Source of the DNA: Amycolatopsis sp. QT-25
Lineage (GTDB): Bacteria; Actinomycetota; Actinomycetes; Mycobacteriales; Pseudonocardiaceae
Reading direction: 5' to 3'
Length of the DNA: 64,000 bases
Assembly: GCF_029369745.1 (NCBI RefSeq)
Contig: NZ_CP120210.1
Span: 6,076,001-6,140,000, forward strand
The position numbers were made by a program, and so were the translations under genes. A model generated the notes under the pieces. The model saw only the letters and a program-made list of their open reading frames with translations. It ran no database searches and had not been told where the DNA came from. Below are positions 34,365-43,299 of the stretch, one piece after another. Every line of letters starts with the position of its first letter. Position 1 is the first letter of the stretch.

Positions 34365-35629
34365 GCGCACAGGACCATGGCCGGCACGCCGACCGCCCAG
34401 TACCCGACGAGGGTGCAGCGGAGCCCGGAAACGGTGTCGCCGAGCCCGCGCAGCAGGCCGACGAGGATGTTCTGCGTTCCCTTGCCGTACTGCTGCGCGA
34501 TGGCGAACACCAGCAGGGCCGACGCGGTGCCGAGGACCACCACGTCGGCCTCGTCGGGCAGGAACGGCCACAACAGCACCTGCGGTATCACCAGGTACGC
34601 CAGGCTCACCACCGCCATGAAGGACCACGAAAGGGTGAGCGCCTGCCGGGCGATCACCGGCGCCCGCCGTCGTTCGCCGTGGGCGACCGCGCGACTGACC
34701 AGAATGGAAGATCCCTGCGAAAGTCCGATGTTGACCTGGTAGACGAGGTAGGCGAGCTGGTTCGCGACGTTCGACGCGGCGAGCATCGCCGGGCCGAACG
34801 CCCCCATCAGCACCGTCGCGATCGAGGTGATCGCGGCCTCCGAGCCGTAGGTGAAACAGATCGGGGTCCCGTGCCGGAAGATATGCCGGACCACCGCCGG
34901 ATCCGCGCGCCAGAGCGCGAGCGACACCATGGGGCGCAACCGCGGATCCCGGCGGACGGCCGAGGCGAACACGGCGAGGGTGAAGAACTGGACGAGTGTC
35001 GTCGCGAGACCGATCCCGGCGATGCCCAGGGCCGGCAGGCCCGCCCAGCCGTAGACGAACACGGCGTTGAGGGCGGCGTTGACCGCGATCGACACCAGCG
35101 TCACGGCGAGCAGGGAGCCCGGACGCCGCAGCCCGACGGCGAACTGGCGCAGCACGTTCAGCCACACCATCGGGAACAGCCCGCCCGCCAGCGCGAACAG
35201 CATCGCCCTGGCGGGCGTAACGATCTCCGGTTTCTGGCCGAGCAAAGGCAAGGCGGCCGCGAGGCCGCCAAGGACCACCGCGCCGATCGCCGCGGTCGTG
35301 GTCGCGACGAGCAGTGCCGACCGCAAAAGCGACCGGATCTCGTCCCGCGCGCGTTCGTCGAGTTCGCCGGTGCCGGTGCGGAGTTCGCCCGCCCCGGCGG
35401 CCGTGGCCACGAGGTTCCCGACGCCGGTGACCATGCCGACGCACATGGTGCGGATCTGGTTGTAGAGCAGGATCGCCAGCCCGCCCGCCGCCACCGCGGT
35501 CACCCCGAGCAGGCCCAGCATGACCAGGTCGACGCTGGTGAGCGCCACCTGGGCCAGCTGGATTCCCGCGATCGGCGCGGCCAGCGCGACGAGGGCCCGG
35601 TATCCGCGCGTGGCCACCATCGTGGTCAT
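34247..35629 (-). CDS. MATE-family efflux transporter, last gene of the chelator operon
   Basis: The 460-residue membrane protein has about twelve hydrophobic segments and MATE patterns (IAGIQLAQVALTSVDLVMLG, NVLRQFAVGLRRPG, TPICFTYGSEAAITSIATVL, GIGLSQGSS-type NIGLSQGSSILVSRAVAHGE). Its ATG overlaps the stop of the cysteine-synthase-like gene (ATGA). In metallophore operons this position is taken by the exporter that secretes the apo-chelator; I infer the same here. Confidence 0.85.
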   Translation of the reverse strand: MTTMVATRGYRALVALAAPIAGIQLAQVALTSVDLVMLGLLGVTAVAAGGLAILLYNQIRTMCVGMVTGVGNLVATAAGAGELRTGTGELDERARDEIRSLLRSALLVATTTAAIGAVVLGGLAAALPLLGQKPEIVTPARAMLFALAGGLFPMVWLNVLRQFAVGLRRPGSLLAVTLVSIAVNAALNAVFVYGWAGLPALGIAGIGLATTLVQFFTLAVFASAVRRDPRLRPMVSLALWRADPAVVRHIFRHGTPICFTYGSEAAITSIATVLMGAFGPAMLAASNVANQLAYLVYQVNIGLSQGSSILVSRAVAHGERRRAPVIARQALTLSWSFMAVVSLAYLVIPQVLLWPFLPDEADVVVLGTASALLVFAIAQQYGKGTQNILVGLLRGLGDTVSGLRCTLVGYWAVGVPAMVLCAYVFAWGGWGVWAGLCVGFAATAALLGRRFAGLGTGSAR

Positions 35630-36678
35630 CCGCCCACCGCCACCGGACGAGCCGTCCTGTCCCGGACGGCCACTCGCACGGACTCGGCGTAGGCGGCGAA
35701 CCAGCGGTCCATCCGGCGGTGGGCGAGTTCGTCGAGCACTCCCCTGGCACGCAACCATTCGTCGTCGTAGACGGAGTCGAGATACTTCTCGCCCGCGTCG
35801 TTGCACAGCACCACGACGACACTTCCTGCCGGATACGCGTAGAGCCGCCGGAGCGCGACCTGGATCGCGCCGCCGGTGGTCCCGCCGACCAGTACCCCGG
35901 TGCGCCGCCCCACGACGCGTGCCCCGGCGAAGGCGTCACCGTCGGACACGCGATGGGCTTCGTCGATCACCGATCGGTCGACGTTGGCGCCGACCGGGAA
36001 GCCGGCCGGACTGCCCGCCCCGGTCTGGTGGTAGATCCCCGGCGCGCCACCGAAGATGATCGAGCCGACGGGTTCGACCGCCACCGCGTGCGTGCCCGCT
36101 CCCACCGCGCGCAGGGCGCGGGCCGTGCCGCACAGCGAACCACCGGTACCTATCGCCGCGACGAGCACGTCGACGGCGCCGAGCTGCTCGAGAAGTTCCC
36201 GCGCCAATCCGGTGTAGCCGTTGCCGTTCCCGGGATGGTTGTGCTGATCGGGATGGTAGGCACCGGTTTCCGCGGCGATCCTGGCCGCGACCCGCCGCCG
36301 CTGGACGGAACCGACCCCGCCGTCCGGCGGGTTCTCGACGAACACCAGTTCCGCCCCCAGCGCCCGCAGCATCCGGAGCTTCTCGCGGGCGGCGTGGTGA
36401 TCGACCACGGCGGTGAACCGGTAACCGCGTTCCAGCGCCACCAGCGCGAGGCCGTTGCCGGTGTTGCCGGAGGTGGGTTCGACGATGTGCCCGCCCGGCC
36501 GCAGCCGTCCTTCGAGTTCCGCCTCGTCGATCATCTGCCTGGCCATGCGCACCTTGCACGAACCGGTCGGGTTGAGGTGGTCGAGTTTGAGCAGGAGGCG
36601 CGTGCCGGTGCCGGTGCGCGCGAGCTCCAGCAGCGGCGTGTTCCCGATCAGCTCGGACGCGCGCTGGACGATCGTCAT
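35626..36678 (-). CDS. Cysteine-synthase-fold PLP enzyme (SbnA-like)
   Basis: The 350-residue fold-type II PLP enzyme has ASELIGNTPLLELART, the PLP-lysine segment LNPTGSCKVRMA (usual motif P-x-G-S-x-K), EPTSGNTGNGLALVALERGY and the phosphate loop AAIGTGGSLCGTARAL. SbnA and relatives condense O-phosphoserine with the amine of an amino acid instead of with sulfide. The extra 40 residues at the C-terminus and the company of an SbnB-like enzyme and a decarboxylase argue against ordinary cysteine synthesis. ATG 36678 overlaps the upstream stop. Confidence 0.85.
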   Translation of the reverse strand: MTIVQRASELIGNTPLLELARTGTGTRLLLKLDHLNPTGSCKVRMARQMIDEAELEGRLRPGGHIVEPTSGNTGNGLALVALERGYRFTAVVDHHAAREKLRMLRALGAELVFVENPPDGGVGSVQRRRVAARIAAETGAYHPDQHNHPGNGNGYTGLARELLEQLGAVDVLVAAIGTGGSLCGTARALRAVGAGTHAVAVEPVGSIIFGGAPGIYHQTGAGSPAGFPVGANVDRSVIDEAHRVSDGDAFAGARVVGRRTGVLVGGTTGGAIQVALRRLYAYPAGSVVVVLCNDAGEKYLDSVYDDEWLRARGVLDELAHRRMDRWFAAYAESVRVAVRDRTARPVAVGG

Positions 36679-38048
36679 CGGATCTCCTGGATCGGGTAGT
36701 CGGTGTCGACGTGCCAGTGATCGCCGTCGACCACCACCTTCGGCGGCAGCGGAAGCTGGTGGAAACCGCTCTCGTTCTTGTCCATCTGGTAGCCGGCCGT
36801 GTTGGGGTACACGAGCAGGTCGCCGGTCCTCGGCCGCGCGGGCAGTTCCACCGCGCGCCAGGTCAGGACGTCGTACTCCATGCAGCTCGAACCCCCGACG
36901 ACGGTGCGCACCGGCGGGCCGGCCGTGCTTTCCCTTACTTCCCCGGCTTCCCGGCGCACGAGGACCGGGTCCGGCAGGAACTCGCTGCCCTTCCACTGCT
37001 CGGACAGGCTCATCGACAGGCCCGCGACCGTGGTGATCAGATGTCCTTCGGCCGGTTTGCAGCCCAGCACCGGGAACACCGAGAACCCGGCGCCGTCGAC
37101 GAGCGCCCGGCCCGGTTCGAGCAACAGCTCGATCCCGGCCGCGCGCAGCAGCTTCGCCAGCGGTGTTCCGCCGATTTCGTGCCGCAGGACGGCGGTGACC
37201 ATGGCCGCACCGGCCGGTGACTGGTGATACGGATAGGTCCGCGCCGGATTGCGCTGGGCGTGGAACCACCCGTCGTGCCTGCCGGACTCGAACCGCGCCC
37301 AGTCCTCGGCGTCCACATAGGACACGGCGATCCCGCCACCGGCACTGATCTTCGACGCGGGATGCCCGAGCACGCGGGCGTCCCGGCACAGCCCGATCAG
37401 GTACGCCGCGAGTTCCGCCCGCGGCACGGGATCGTAGCCGTCCAGGTGGAACGAGAACCCCCGCAGGACGACCGGGCTGCCCGGCTCGGCGCAGCTCCGC
37501 ACCGCCGCCGAAAGGGCGTCGGACGCGAAGCCGAACCGGCTCTCCGGCGCGGACGGCGGCCGCACCCGCAGCAGCACCTCGGCCGTCTCACCGAGGTCCG
37601 CGGCCAGGCGCAGGACGCGTTCCAGTTCGTCGGCCGCGTCCACCGCGAGCAGGCAGCGATGCCGCAGGGCGAGCCAGAGGAGACCGTCCGGTTTGGCGGC
37701 ACCGGTCACCCCGATCGCCTCCCCGCGCAGGCCGTTGCCGAGGGCGTGCACCAGTTCGGGCACGCTCGCGACGTCGACCCCCGTACCGGGCCGGGTGCAC
37801 TCCCGCAGCCACGCCGCCGCCTTGTTCGCCTTCTTCCCGTAGTAGACGGTGCCGTCGACGCCCTCGGCGGCGAGTGCCGTGACCATCGCCCCGAGGTTTT
37901 CGGCGAAGGTGGCCGGATGGATCACGTGGAACGGGCCGCCGCCGATCCCGCGGGCGATCTCCCCCAGGGTTTCCGAGTCACGCAGCCGGTGCGCCCAGGG
38001 ACGTTCGAGCGCGGGCAAGGGCGGGGACAGCGTGTCGGTCAGGTCCAC
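36675..38048 (-). CDS. PLP-dependent decarboxylase (DAP/ornithine decarboxylase fold, Y4yA-like)
   Basis: A 457-residue fold-type III PLP enzyme. The PLP lysine should be in VDGTVYYGKKANKAAAWLRE; the Gly-rich phosphate site is ISAGGGIAVSYVD; the C-terminal barrel has GGSSCMEYDVLTWR (the Cys-x-x-x-Asp element) and DLLVYPNTAGYQMDKNESGF. It probably removes a carboxylate from a diamino acid made by the partner enzymes. Coupled on both sides (10-base overlap with the OCD-like gene, 4-base overlap with the SbnA-like gene). Confidence 0.8.
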   Translation of the reverse strand: MDLTDTLSPPLPALERPWAHRLRDSETLGEIARGIGGGPFHVIHPATFAENLGAMVTALAAEGVDGTVYYGKKANKAAAWLRECTRPGTGVDVASVPELVHALGNGLRGEAIGVTGAAKPDGLLWLALRHRCLLAVDAADELERVLRLAADLGETAEVLLRVRPPSAPESRFGFASDALSAAVRSCAEPGSPVVLRGFSFHLDGYDPVPRAELAAYLIGLCRDARVLGHPASKISAGGGIAVSYVDAEDWARFESGRHDGWFHAQRNPARTYPYHQSPAGAAMVTAVLRHEIGGTPLAKLLRAAGIELLLEPGRALVDGAGFSVFPVLGCKPAEGHLITTVAGLSMSLSEQWKGSEFLPDPVLVRREAGEVRESTAGPPVRTVVGGSSCMEYDVLTWRAVELPARPRTGDLLVYPNTAGYQMDKNESGFHQLPLPPKVVVDGDHWHVDTDYPIQEIR

Positions 38049-39022
38049 AGGGCCACCTCACGCCCGCGGCCCGCCGCGATGGCGCGAGCGGCCAGCGCGT
38101 GCGCCACCGGGATGTCGGTGATGATCATGCCGCTGCTGAAGGCGAACACCCGGTCTTCGTCGCCGCGGCGGCCGGGCGCGCGACCGGCGAGGATGTCGGG
38201 CAGTTCGGCGTCGATGCGGAACACGCCGTCCGGACCGGCCATCCGCTGCCCGGTCACCTCGACCTGCGCGCCGTTGGTGGCCACGGTGTAGTCGGCCTCG
38301 GCGAGCGTGCCCTCCTGGACCCCCTTGCTGGCGACCGAGATCAGCAGCCCGCCCGGTGGCAGCCAGCCGAGGCGGATCTTCGGATGCGCGGCCCGGCCCG
38401 AAGCGGCGACCACGATGTCGGACTCGCGCGCCGCGGCCTCCACGTCGTCGACCAGCTCGACCCCGCGGTCCGGGAACCGCTCTTCGAGCGCGGCGACGCT
38501 GTCGCGAAGACCGTCGGGATGCGTGCCGAACAGCCGCAGCCGGTCCAGCTCTGGCAACGCGGTGAGCAGGTACGGCAGCGTCCGGATCCCCTGCGCGCCG
38601 GTGCCGACCATGAGCGCGGATCGCGCACCCGGCCGGGCACACGAACGCGCGATCAGCGCGGTGCTGGCCGGCGTGCGGGTGGCGCCGACGCGATGGCAGT
38701 CCATGAGCGCGAACGGCAGGCCGGTCGTGTCGTCGTAAAGGGTGATCGTCGTGTAGTACTTCTCGGCCGACGTGCTGCCCTGCCGGTAACTCGTCTTGAA
38801 CGCGGCCTGCTCGAGGGAGCCGTCGTAGCCGAGCATCGAATACGCGACGGCGTCCCGCGCGGGATCCGGCATCGGCACCATCAGCTTCGCCGGATTCCGC
38901 GAGGCTCCGGACGCGTAGGCCAGATAACCGTCTTCGACCATGGTGATCGCCTCGTCCGGCGTGAGTTCGAGGTTGTGCAGATCCGTGCGCGTGAGAATGT
39001 GCAGCGAGGGACCGGAGCTCAT
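38039..39022 (-). CDS. Ornithine cyclodeaminase / SbnB-like NAD-dependent enzyme
   Basis: The 327-residue protein belongs to the OCD/mu-crystallin family: MVEDGYLAYASGASRNPAKL, AFKTSYRQGS, ALMDCHRVGATRTPASTALI, the NAD-binding GTGAQGIRTLPYLL and LLISVASKG. SbnB oxidatively hydrolyses an N-linked amino acid adduct to 2,3-diaminopropionate; other members reduce imines. It is the first gene of a four-gene operon (to 34247). ATG 39022 has AGAAAGG about 10 bases upstream, and a Zur-like box lies 84 bases upstream. Confidence 0.82.
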   Translation of the reverse strand: MSSGPSLHILTRTDLHNLELTPDEAITMVEDGYLAYASGASRNPAKLMVPMPDPARDAVAYSMLGYDGSLEQAAFKTSYRQGSTSAEKYYTTITLYDDTTGLPFALMDCHRVGATRTPASTALIARSCARPGARSALMVGTGAQGIRTLPYLLTALPELDRLRLFGTHPDGLRDSVAALEERFPDRGVELVDDVEAAARESDIVVAASGRAAHPKIRLGWLPPGGLLISVASKGVQEGTLAEADYTVATNGAQVEVTGQRMAGPDGVFRIDAELPDILAGRAPGRRGDEDRVFAFSSGMIITDIPVAHALAARAIAAGRGREVALWT

Positions 39023-39105
39023 GAACGTTCGGCCTTTCTGGTGGACGGGTGACGGGCGCGTCCCGGATCTCGGGAGCACGACGGGAAAGCCCGGCCGCAG
39101 CTTAA

Positions 39106-39120
39106 TGAAAATGATTGTCC
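39106..39120 (-). promoter_or_regulatory. Zur-box-like sequence upstream of the chelator operon
   Basis: TGAAAATGATTGTCC matches 13 of 15 positions of the actinobacterial Zur (zinc-uptake repressor) box TGAAAATGATTTTCA. It stands in an A+T-rich patch (39100-39135) 84 bases before the OCD-like start, where a promoter is expected. Ordinary IdeR iron boxes look different, which favours zinc over iron control. Confidence 0.65.
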
Positions 39121-39163
39121 TTATCGATAACTGTGGCCTTTGTCACGCCGTGGGCGACATGTC

Positions 39164-39232
39164 GCGAAAGCGAGTTACGCCTCCAAGCACGCGAGTTTCG
39201 CGTCTGAACACGTGAATCACGCCTCTGACCAC
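39164..39232 (+). repeat. Diverged copy of the 21-bp intergenic repeat
   Basis: Three tandem units of 21 bp: CGAGTTACGCCTCCAAGCACG-like, then a GCGAGTTTCGCGTCTGAACA-like and a CGTGAATCACGCCTCTGACC-like unit. The family is the same as at 7088-7217. The 319-base gap 39023-39341 holds this, the Zur-like box and the amidase 5' region. Confidence 0.6.
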
Positions 39233-39341
39233 AGCCCAGAAGCACTAAAGCGCCTTCGCGACGGCCAGGAGGTCCGGCAAGTCGCGGCCCACCTCCCTTC
39301 CCTCTCGCTAAGCTGGCCGCCCGCGACCCCAGGAGCTGCCG

Positions 39342-40616
39342 GTGAGTGGAACTCGAAGTGCCGCCGAATGCCGCGCTCGGGCGGAAGAGGTCCAGGACCT
39401 CCACGCGCTCAGCCACCTCGCGCCGGAACCGGTCGGCCCGCCGACGGGCTTTCCGGTGGTCGTCAAGGACAACATCCACGTCGCGGGCATGCCGAACGCC
39501 GCGGGCACCCCGGCGCTGGCGCACCACGTTCCGCGTGCGCACGCGAGCGTGGTCCGGCGCCTGCTCGACGCGGGCGCCACCGTCATCGGCAAGGCGGCCA
39601 TGCACGAACTCGCGTTCGGCATCACCTGCGACACGACTCCGCTGGGTCCGGTGCGCAACGCCTGCGACCCGTCCCGGTTCGCCGGGGGCAGCAGCGGCGG
39701 GACCGCGGTGGCCGTCGCGGCGGGCATCGTCCCGATGGGCCTCGGCACCGACACCGGGGGTTCGGCGCGCGTGCCCGCGGCGCTCAACGGGGTCTGCGGT
39801 TTCCGGCCCACCACGGGCCGCTATCCGTCCGACGGCATCACGCCGTTGAGCAGCACCCGCGACACGGTGGGCCCGATCGCCCGCACGGTCACCGATCTCG
39901 CGTTCCTCGACGCCGTTCTCGCGGCGGAGGAACCGGGGCCTCCGCTGGAACTCCCGCCGATCCGGCTGGGTGTGCCGTACGGTTTCCTGACCGGCGACCT
40001 GGCCGAAGACGTCGAGGAACTGTGGACGGCCGCGCTGACCCGCCTGCGCGCGGCCGGGGTCACGCTGGTGCCGGTCGACGACGCGCCCCTCGCCGAACTC
40101 GTCGCCGATCAGGGCATGCCGCTGGTGATCCACGAAGCGGGCATCGGGCTGCGGGCGTACCTCGCCCAGTACGTGCCCGAGGTCTCGTTCGAGCGACTTG
40201 TCGACGAGGTCGCCGCGGCCGACGTCCGGGCGATCTTCGCCGAATCGGTCGTGCCGGGCGTCGCACCGGCCGTCTACGAGGCCGCTCTCGCCGACCGCTC
40301 GGCCCTACGCCGCGCCTACGCGAAGATCTTCGGCGAGACCGGCATCGACGCACTGGGATTCCCCACGACACCGGCGACGGCCCAGGACTTCACCGCCGTC
40401 GAGAAGTTCGTCCACCGTGGGCGGGCGGTTCCGACCTTCCCCACCTTCATCCGCAACTGCCAGCCCGGCAGCATCGCGGGCGTTCCCGGCTTGACCGTCC
40501 CGATGGGCCGCGGCCGCGGTGGCCTGCCCGCCGGGCTGGCGCTCGACGGCGCGGTCGGCACCGACCGGAAGCTGCTGGCGGCCGGGGCTTTCGTCGAACG
40601 GGTCCTGGGCGCCTAG
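39342..40616 (+). CDS. Amidase-signature family enzyme (indoleacetamide-hydrolase-like)
   Basis: The 424-residue hydrolase has the Ser-cisSer-Lys triad: Lys in FPVVVKDNIHVAG, the Gly/Ser-rich block FAGGSSGGTAVAVAAGIVPM and GLGTDTGGSARVPAALNGVC with the nucleophile serine. The ending IAGVPGLTVPMGRG is typical of indole-3-acetamide/mandelamide hydrolases. The substrate is not predictable. GTG 39342 follows AGGAG. It stands alone, between the chelator operon and an unknown gene. Confidence 0.88.
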   Translation: MSGTRSAAECRARAEEVQDLHALSHLAPEPVGPPTGFPVVVKDNIHVAGMPNAAGTPALAHHVPRAHASVVRRLLDAGATVIGKAAMHELAFGITCDTTPLGPVRNACDPSRFAGGSSGGTAVAVAAGIVPMGLGTDTGGSARVPAALNGVCGFRPTTGRYPSDGITPLSSTRDTVGPIARTVTDLAFLDAVLAAEEPGPPLELPPIRLGVPYGFLTGDLAEDVEELWTAALTRLRAAGVTLVPVDDAPLAELVADQGMPLVIHEAGIGLRAYLAQYVPEVSFERLVDEVAAADVRAIFAESVVPGVAPAVYEAALADRSALRRAYAKIFGETGIDALGFPTTPATAQDFTAVEKFVHRGRAVPTFPTFIRNCQPGSIAGVPGLTVPMGRGRGGLPAGLALDGAVGTDRKLLAAGAFVERVLGA

Positions 40617-40758
40617 CGGCTTCGTGGCACACCTTCCGGCCATGCCGCGGCCTGTGCACGCGTTCTTCCGACGAAGGGGGCAGGCCGCTTTCGGAGATTT
40701 ACGTTACTGCTCCGGTAATCCGGCGGTTAGCGGGTGCCCCCGCGGGTATGTGCTCAAG

Positions 40759-41238
40759 ATGAACGAGGAGCGGAACCCCACGGCCGAGCCGGATGTCGGG
40801 TCGTTCACGGAGGAATTGCTGGCCGCGGTGCGGGCGGAAGCACTCGATGACATCGCCGGCGCGCTCACGGTCTTGGCGAACGCCGGTTCGGCGACGACCT
40901 CGGCCGCCGTCCTGAACGAGCTCGTCGACCGGTGTGCGGCGACGATCCGGGCGAGGTTTCCCGCCGCGCCCGAGGATCTCTACACCGTGGCCCTGACGGA
41001 TCGAGCGGGTTTGGGGGTCACCATCGAGTGCATCCCCCCGGGCCCGCGTGCGGCGTTGCGCGCGCTGCTCGCCGAGTTGGCCGGGGACGGTGCCGGCCGG
41101 GCCATCCAGGTGCGGCTGGCGGACAGCGGTGAAACGAACGATTTCGTGTTCGCGGTCTTCAACCTGCTCATGTGGCTGACGGAACTGTCCGACACCACCG
41201 CGACAACACCGCCGGTCTTGAGTTGCTTCACCCCCTGA
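40759..41238 (+). CDS. Hypothetical protein, 159 residues
   Basis: ATG 40759 (GTG 40750 possible) to TGA 41238. The protein is acidic: EELLAAVRAEALDDIAGALT, VLNELVDRCAATIRARFPAA, then a sheet-rich middle (LYTVALTDRAGLGVTIECIP) and a C-terminal FAVFNLLMWLTELSDTT. No family recognised and no signal peptide. Codon use is normal for the region, and it is flanked by two amidase genes in convergent arrangement. Confidence 0.6.
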   Translation: MNEERNPTAEPDVGSFTEELLAAVRAEALDDIAGALTVLANAGSATTSAAVLNELVDRCAATIRARFPAAPEDLYTVALTDRAGLGVTIECIPPGPRAALRALLAELAGDGAGRAIQVRLADSGETNDFVFAVFNLLMWLTELSDTTATTPPVLSCFTP

Positions 41239-41292
41239 CACGTCGGTTCGCCCGGCCATGACCCGATTCTCTCGAGGAGAAGGCCGAATCGC

Positions 41293-42681
41293 CTAGGGGT
41301 GCCGGACAGGGCCGAAGGTGCCGAAGCGGGACTCGAGTACGCGGGCCGCCTCCAGGCAGACGTCTTCGCGGTTGCGCGGCCCGATCAACTGCACGCCGAG
41401 CGGTTGGCCATCGTCGAGACCGGTGGGCACCGCGACCGCCGGGACGCCGACACAGGTCGTCGCGGTACACAGCCGCATGCCGAACATGACCCGCAGACCC
41501 TGCTCCGAGTCGAACGGGTCGGCATCGAACGGGCGCCAACTGGAGACCGGGCCGAGGATCAGCGGATACCGCTCGGCGAAAGCGGCCCATTCGCGCATCA
41601 CACCGAACCGGGTGGCCGTCGCGTCGAGATAGTCGTCGAGGGTCGCCTCCGGCCGCTGGGCGAAGGACAACTCCATGTGCTGGGCCGATTCGTCGGTGAG
41701 CAGCGACCGGATCGACGGCCAACGACGGGAGAATTCCGCGGTGATCAGCGTGCCGTACGAAGTGAGCGCGTCCGCCAGCCGCGGCGGCTCGGCTTCCTCG
41801 ACGTCGTAACCCGCGTCGGCCAGCGCGGCGGCGGCGTTGTCGATCTCGGCCCGGATCACCGGATCCACTCCGAGCCCGACGGGGTCCGCGCAAACGGCCA
41901 CCCGCCGTGGCAGCGCGGGAAGGGACCCGGCGTGCGGGATGGCCCGCGGATCGCTCGAATCGCTGCCCGCGAGGGTGTCGAAGGTCAGCGCGAGATCCGC
42001 GACCGTCCGGGCGATGGGCCCGTCGACCGGGAACAACTGCGACGCCAGCGTCGGATCGGAACCACCGATCCGGTGATCCGTCGCGATCCGCCCATAGGAC
42101 GGCTTCAACGCGGTCAGCCCGCAGAACAGGGCGGGCAGCCGGACCGAACCCCCGGAGTCGTTGCCGAGCCCGATCGCCGCCATTCCGGAGGCCACCGCGG
42201 CCGCGTCGCCGCCACTGGACCCGCCGGGCGTCCGGATCGCGCCCCACGGGTTGATCGTCTCGCCGAACAACTGGCTCACCGTGACGTTGCCCGCCAGCGT
42301 CAGATCCGGCATGTTGCCGTGCCCGACCGGAATCGCCCCCGCCGCGCGCAACCGGCGCACCGGCGGAGCGTCTTCACCCGCCACGGCGTCCTTGAAGTGC
42401 GGGACGCCGTGGGTCGTCGGATGCCCGGCGACGTCGATGTTCTCCTTCACCGTCACCGGCACACCCGCGAGCGGGCCGGGATCCGCACCGTCGCGCACCA
42501 GCCGGTCGACCCGATCGGCCTCGTCGGCCGCCTCCCCGAACTCGACCGTCACCGCGTTCACCCGCGGGTTCACCTCGGCGATCCGGGCCGCGTGGACCTC
42601 CAGGACCTCGCGGGCCGACACCTCCCCCTCGCGAACCGCGCGGGCGATCTCCACCGCGGACCACATCCAGATTTCCGTCAC
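41293..42681 (-). CDS. Amidase-signature family enzyme
   Basis: The 462-residue hydrolase begins TEIWMWSAVEIARAVREGEV, the usual amidase N-terminus. The triad is visible: Lys in LAGVPVTVKENIDVAG, the block RTPGGSSGGDAAAVASGMAA and LGNDSGGSVRLPALFCG with the nucleophile. GTG 42681 is chosen because it gives the conserved VTEIW start; ATG 42666 would remove five residues. It differs clearly from the amidase at 39342 and is not a recent duplicate. A small palindrome (42692-42705) sits just before the start. Confidence 0.88.
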   Translation of the reverse strand: MTEIWMWSAVEIARAVREGEVSAREVLEVHAARIAEVNPRVNAVTVEFGEAADEADRVDRLVRDGADPGPLAGVPVTVKENIDVAGHPTTHGVPHFKDAVAGEDAPPVRRLRAAGAIPVGHGNMPDLTLAGNVTVSQLFGETINPWGAIRTPGGSSGGDAAAVASGMAAIGLGNDSGGSVRLPALFCGLTALKPSYGRIATDHRIGGSDPTLASQLFPVDGPIARTVADLALTFDTLAGSDSSDPRAIPHAGSLPALPRRVAVCADPVGLGVDPVIRAEIDNAAAALADAGYDVEEAEPPRLADALTSYGTLITAEFSRRWPSIRSLLTDESAQHMELSFAQRPEATLDDYLDATATRFGVMREWAAFAERYPLILGPVSSWRPFDADPFDSEQGLRVMFGMRLCTATTCVGVPAVAVPTGLDDGQPLGVQLIGPRNREDVCLEAARVLESRFGTFGPVRHP

Positions 42682-42691
42682 GCCCGAAAAT

Positions 42692-42705
42692 ATACACATC
42701 TGTAT
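42692..42705. promoter_or_regulatory. Small palindrome before the amidase start
   Basis: ATACA-CATC-TGTAT in an A+T-rich patch, 11 bases upstream of GTG 42681. Arms are only 5 bp; suggestive of a repressor site or simply the promoter region. Confidence 0.35.
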
Positions 42706-42727
42706 CTGAATACGGGCATGGATCTCT

Positions 42728-42822
42728 TCCGCACCCGGTCCCCGCGACTTGCGATGCCGTCCAGGACACCGGCGAGACCCGCGGCGAACAGGGCGTCGAG
42801 ATCCCACGGGTCGGCGCCCGCG
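42728..42822 (-). pseudogene. Possible C-terminal remnant of a TetR-type regulator
   Basis: The minus strand reads ADPWDLDALFAAGLAGVLDG in a short open stretch, the pattern of the last helix of TetR/MarR-type drug regulators. Nothing of the DNA-binding domain remains. It lies head to head with an MFS transporter remnant, the usual partner of such a regulator. About 30 codons only. Confidence 0.3.
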
Positions 42823-42889
42823 GGGTGAGCCGCGGATACGCGCCGGGATCGAAGATCCGGCGGCGTTCACCTTCCCGGACGGGCGAAGG

Positions 42890-43299
42890 CATGACCGAAG
42901 AAAACAACAGAGCCGGCGCCGCCTCCGCCCTGGCGGAAACCTCCGCTGAATTCGGCGGAGCACTAGGCATCGCGGTCCTGGGCAGCATCGGCGCCGCCGT
43001 CTACCGCGCGCGCATCGGCGCCAACGCCCCCACCGGCCTCGACCCCGCGGAACCGGCGGCGACGGAGGAAACCCTGGGCGGAGCCGTCGACATCGCGCAG
43101 GCCCTGCCGCACCAGACCGCGGAGGCGCTGGGGAACGTGGCCTTCGACGCCTTCATCCATGAAATGCGGATCGCCGCTTCGGTCAGTGTCCTCGTGACAG
43201 CCGGCGGCACACCCTGCTCCGCGCCGCACGCGGCACCCACGACCAGGCCGACGAATCCCGCACCGGGAAACGCCGATCATGAGGGCACGGGTGGTGGTC
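42890..43299 (+). pseudogene. C-terminal remnant of an MFS drug transporter
   Basis: The frame contains RAGAASALAETSAEFGGALG, IAVLGSIGAAVYRARIG and ETLGGAVDIAQALPHQ, a typical stretch of the last transmembrane helices of DHA2-type (SmvA/EmrB) exporters. The first 350 residues are missing. After FIHEMRIAASVSVLV the transporter-like ending shifts frame (an alternative frame has LLRAARGTHDQADESRTG). Truncation plus frameshift mark it as a dead gene. Confidence 0.65.

Noticed and set aside
35626..36678. Ordinary cysteine synthase
   Set aside because: Gene company (SbnB-like enzyme, decarboxylase, exporter), Zur-like box and a C-terminal extension argue for diamino-acid chemistry instead.
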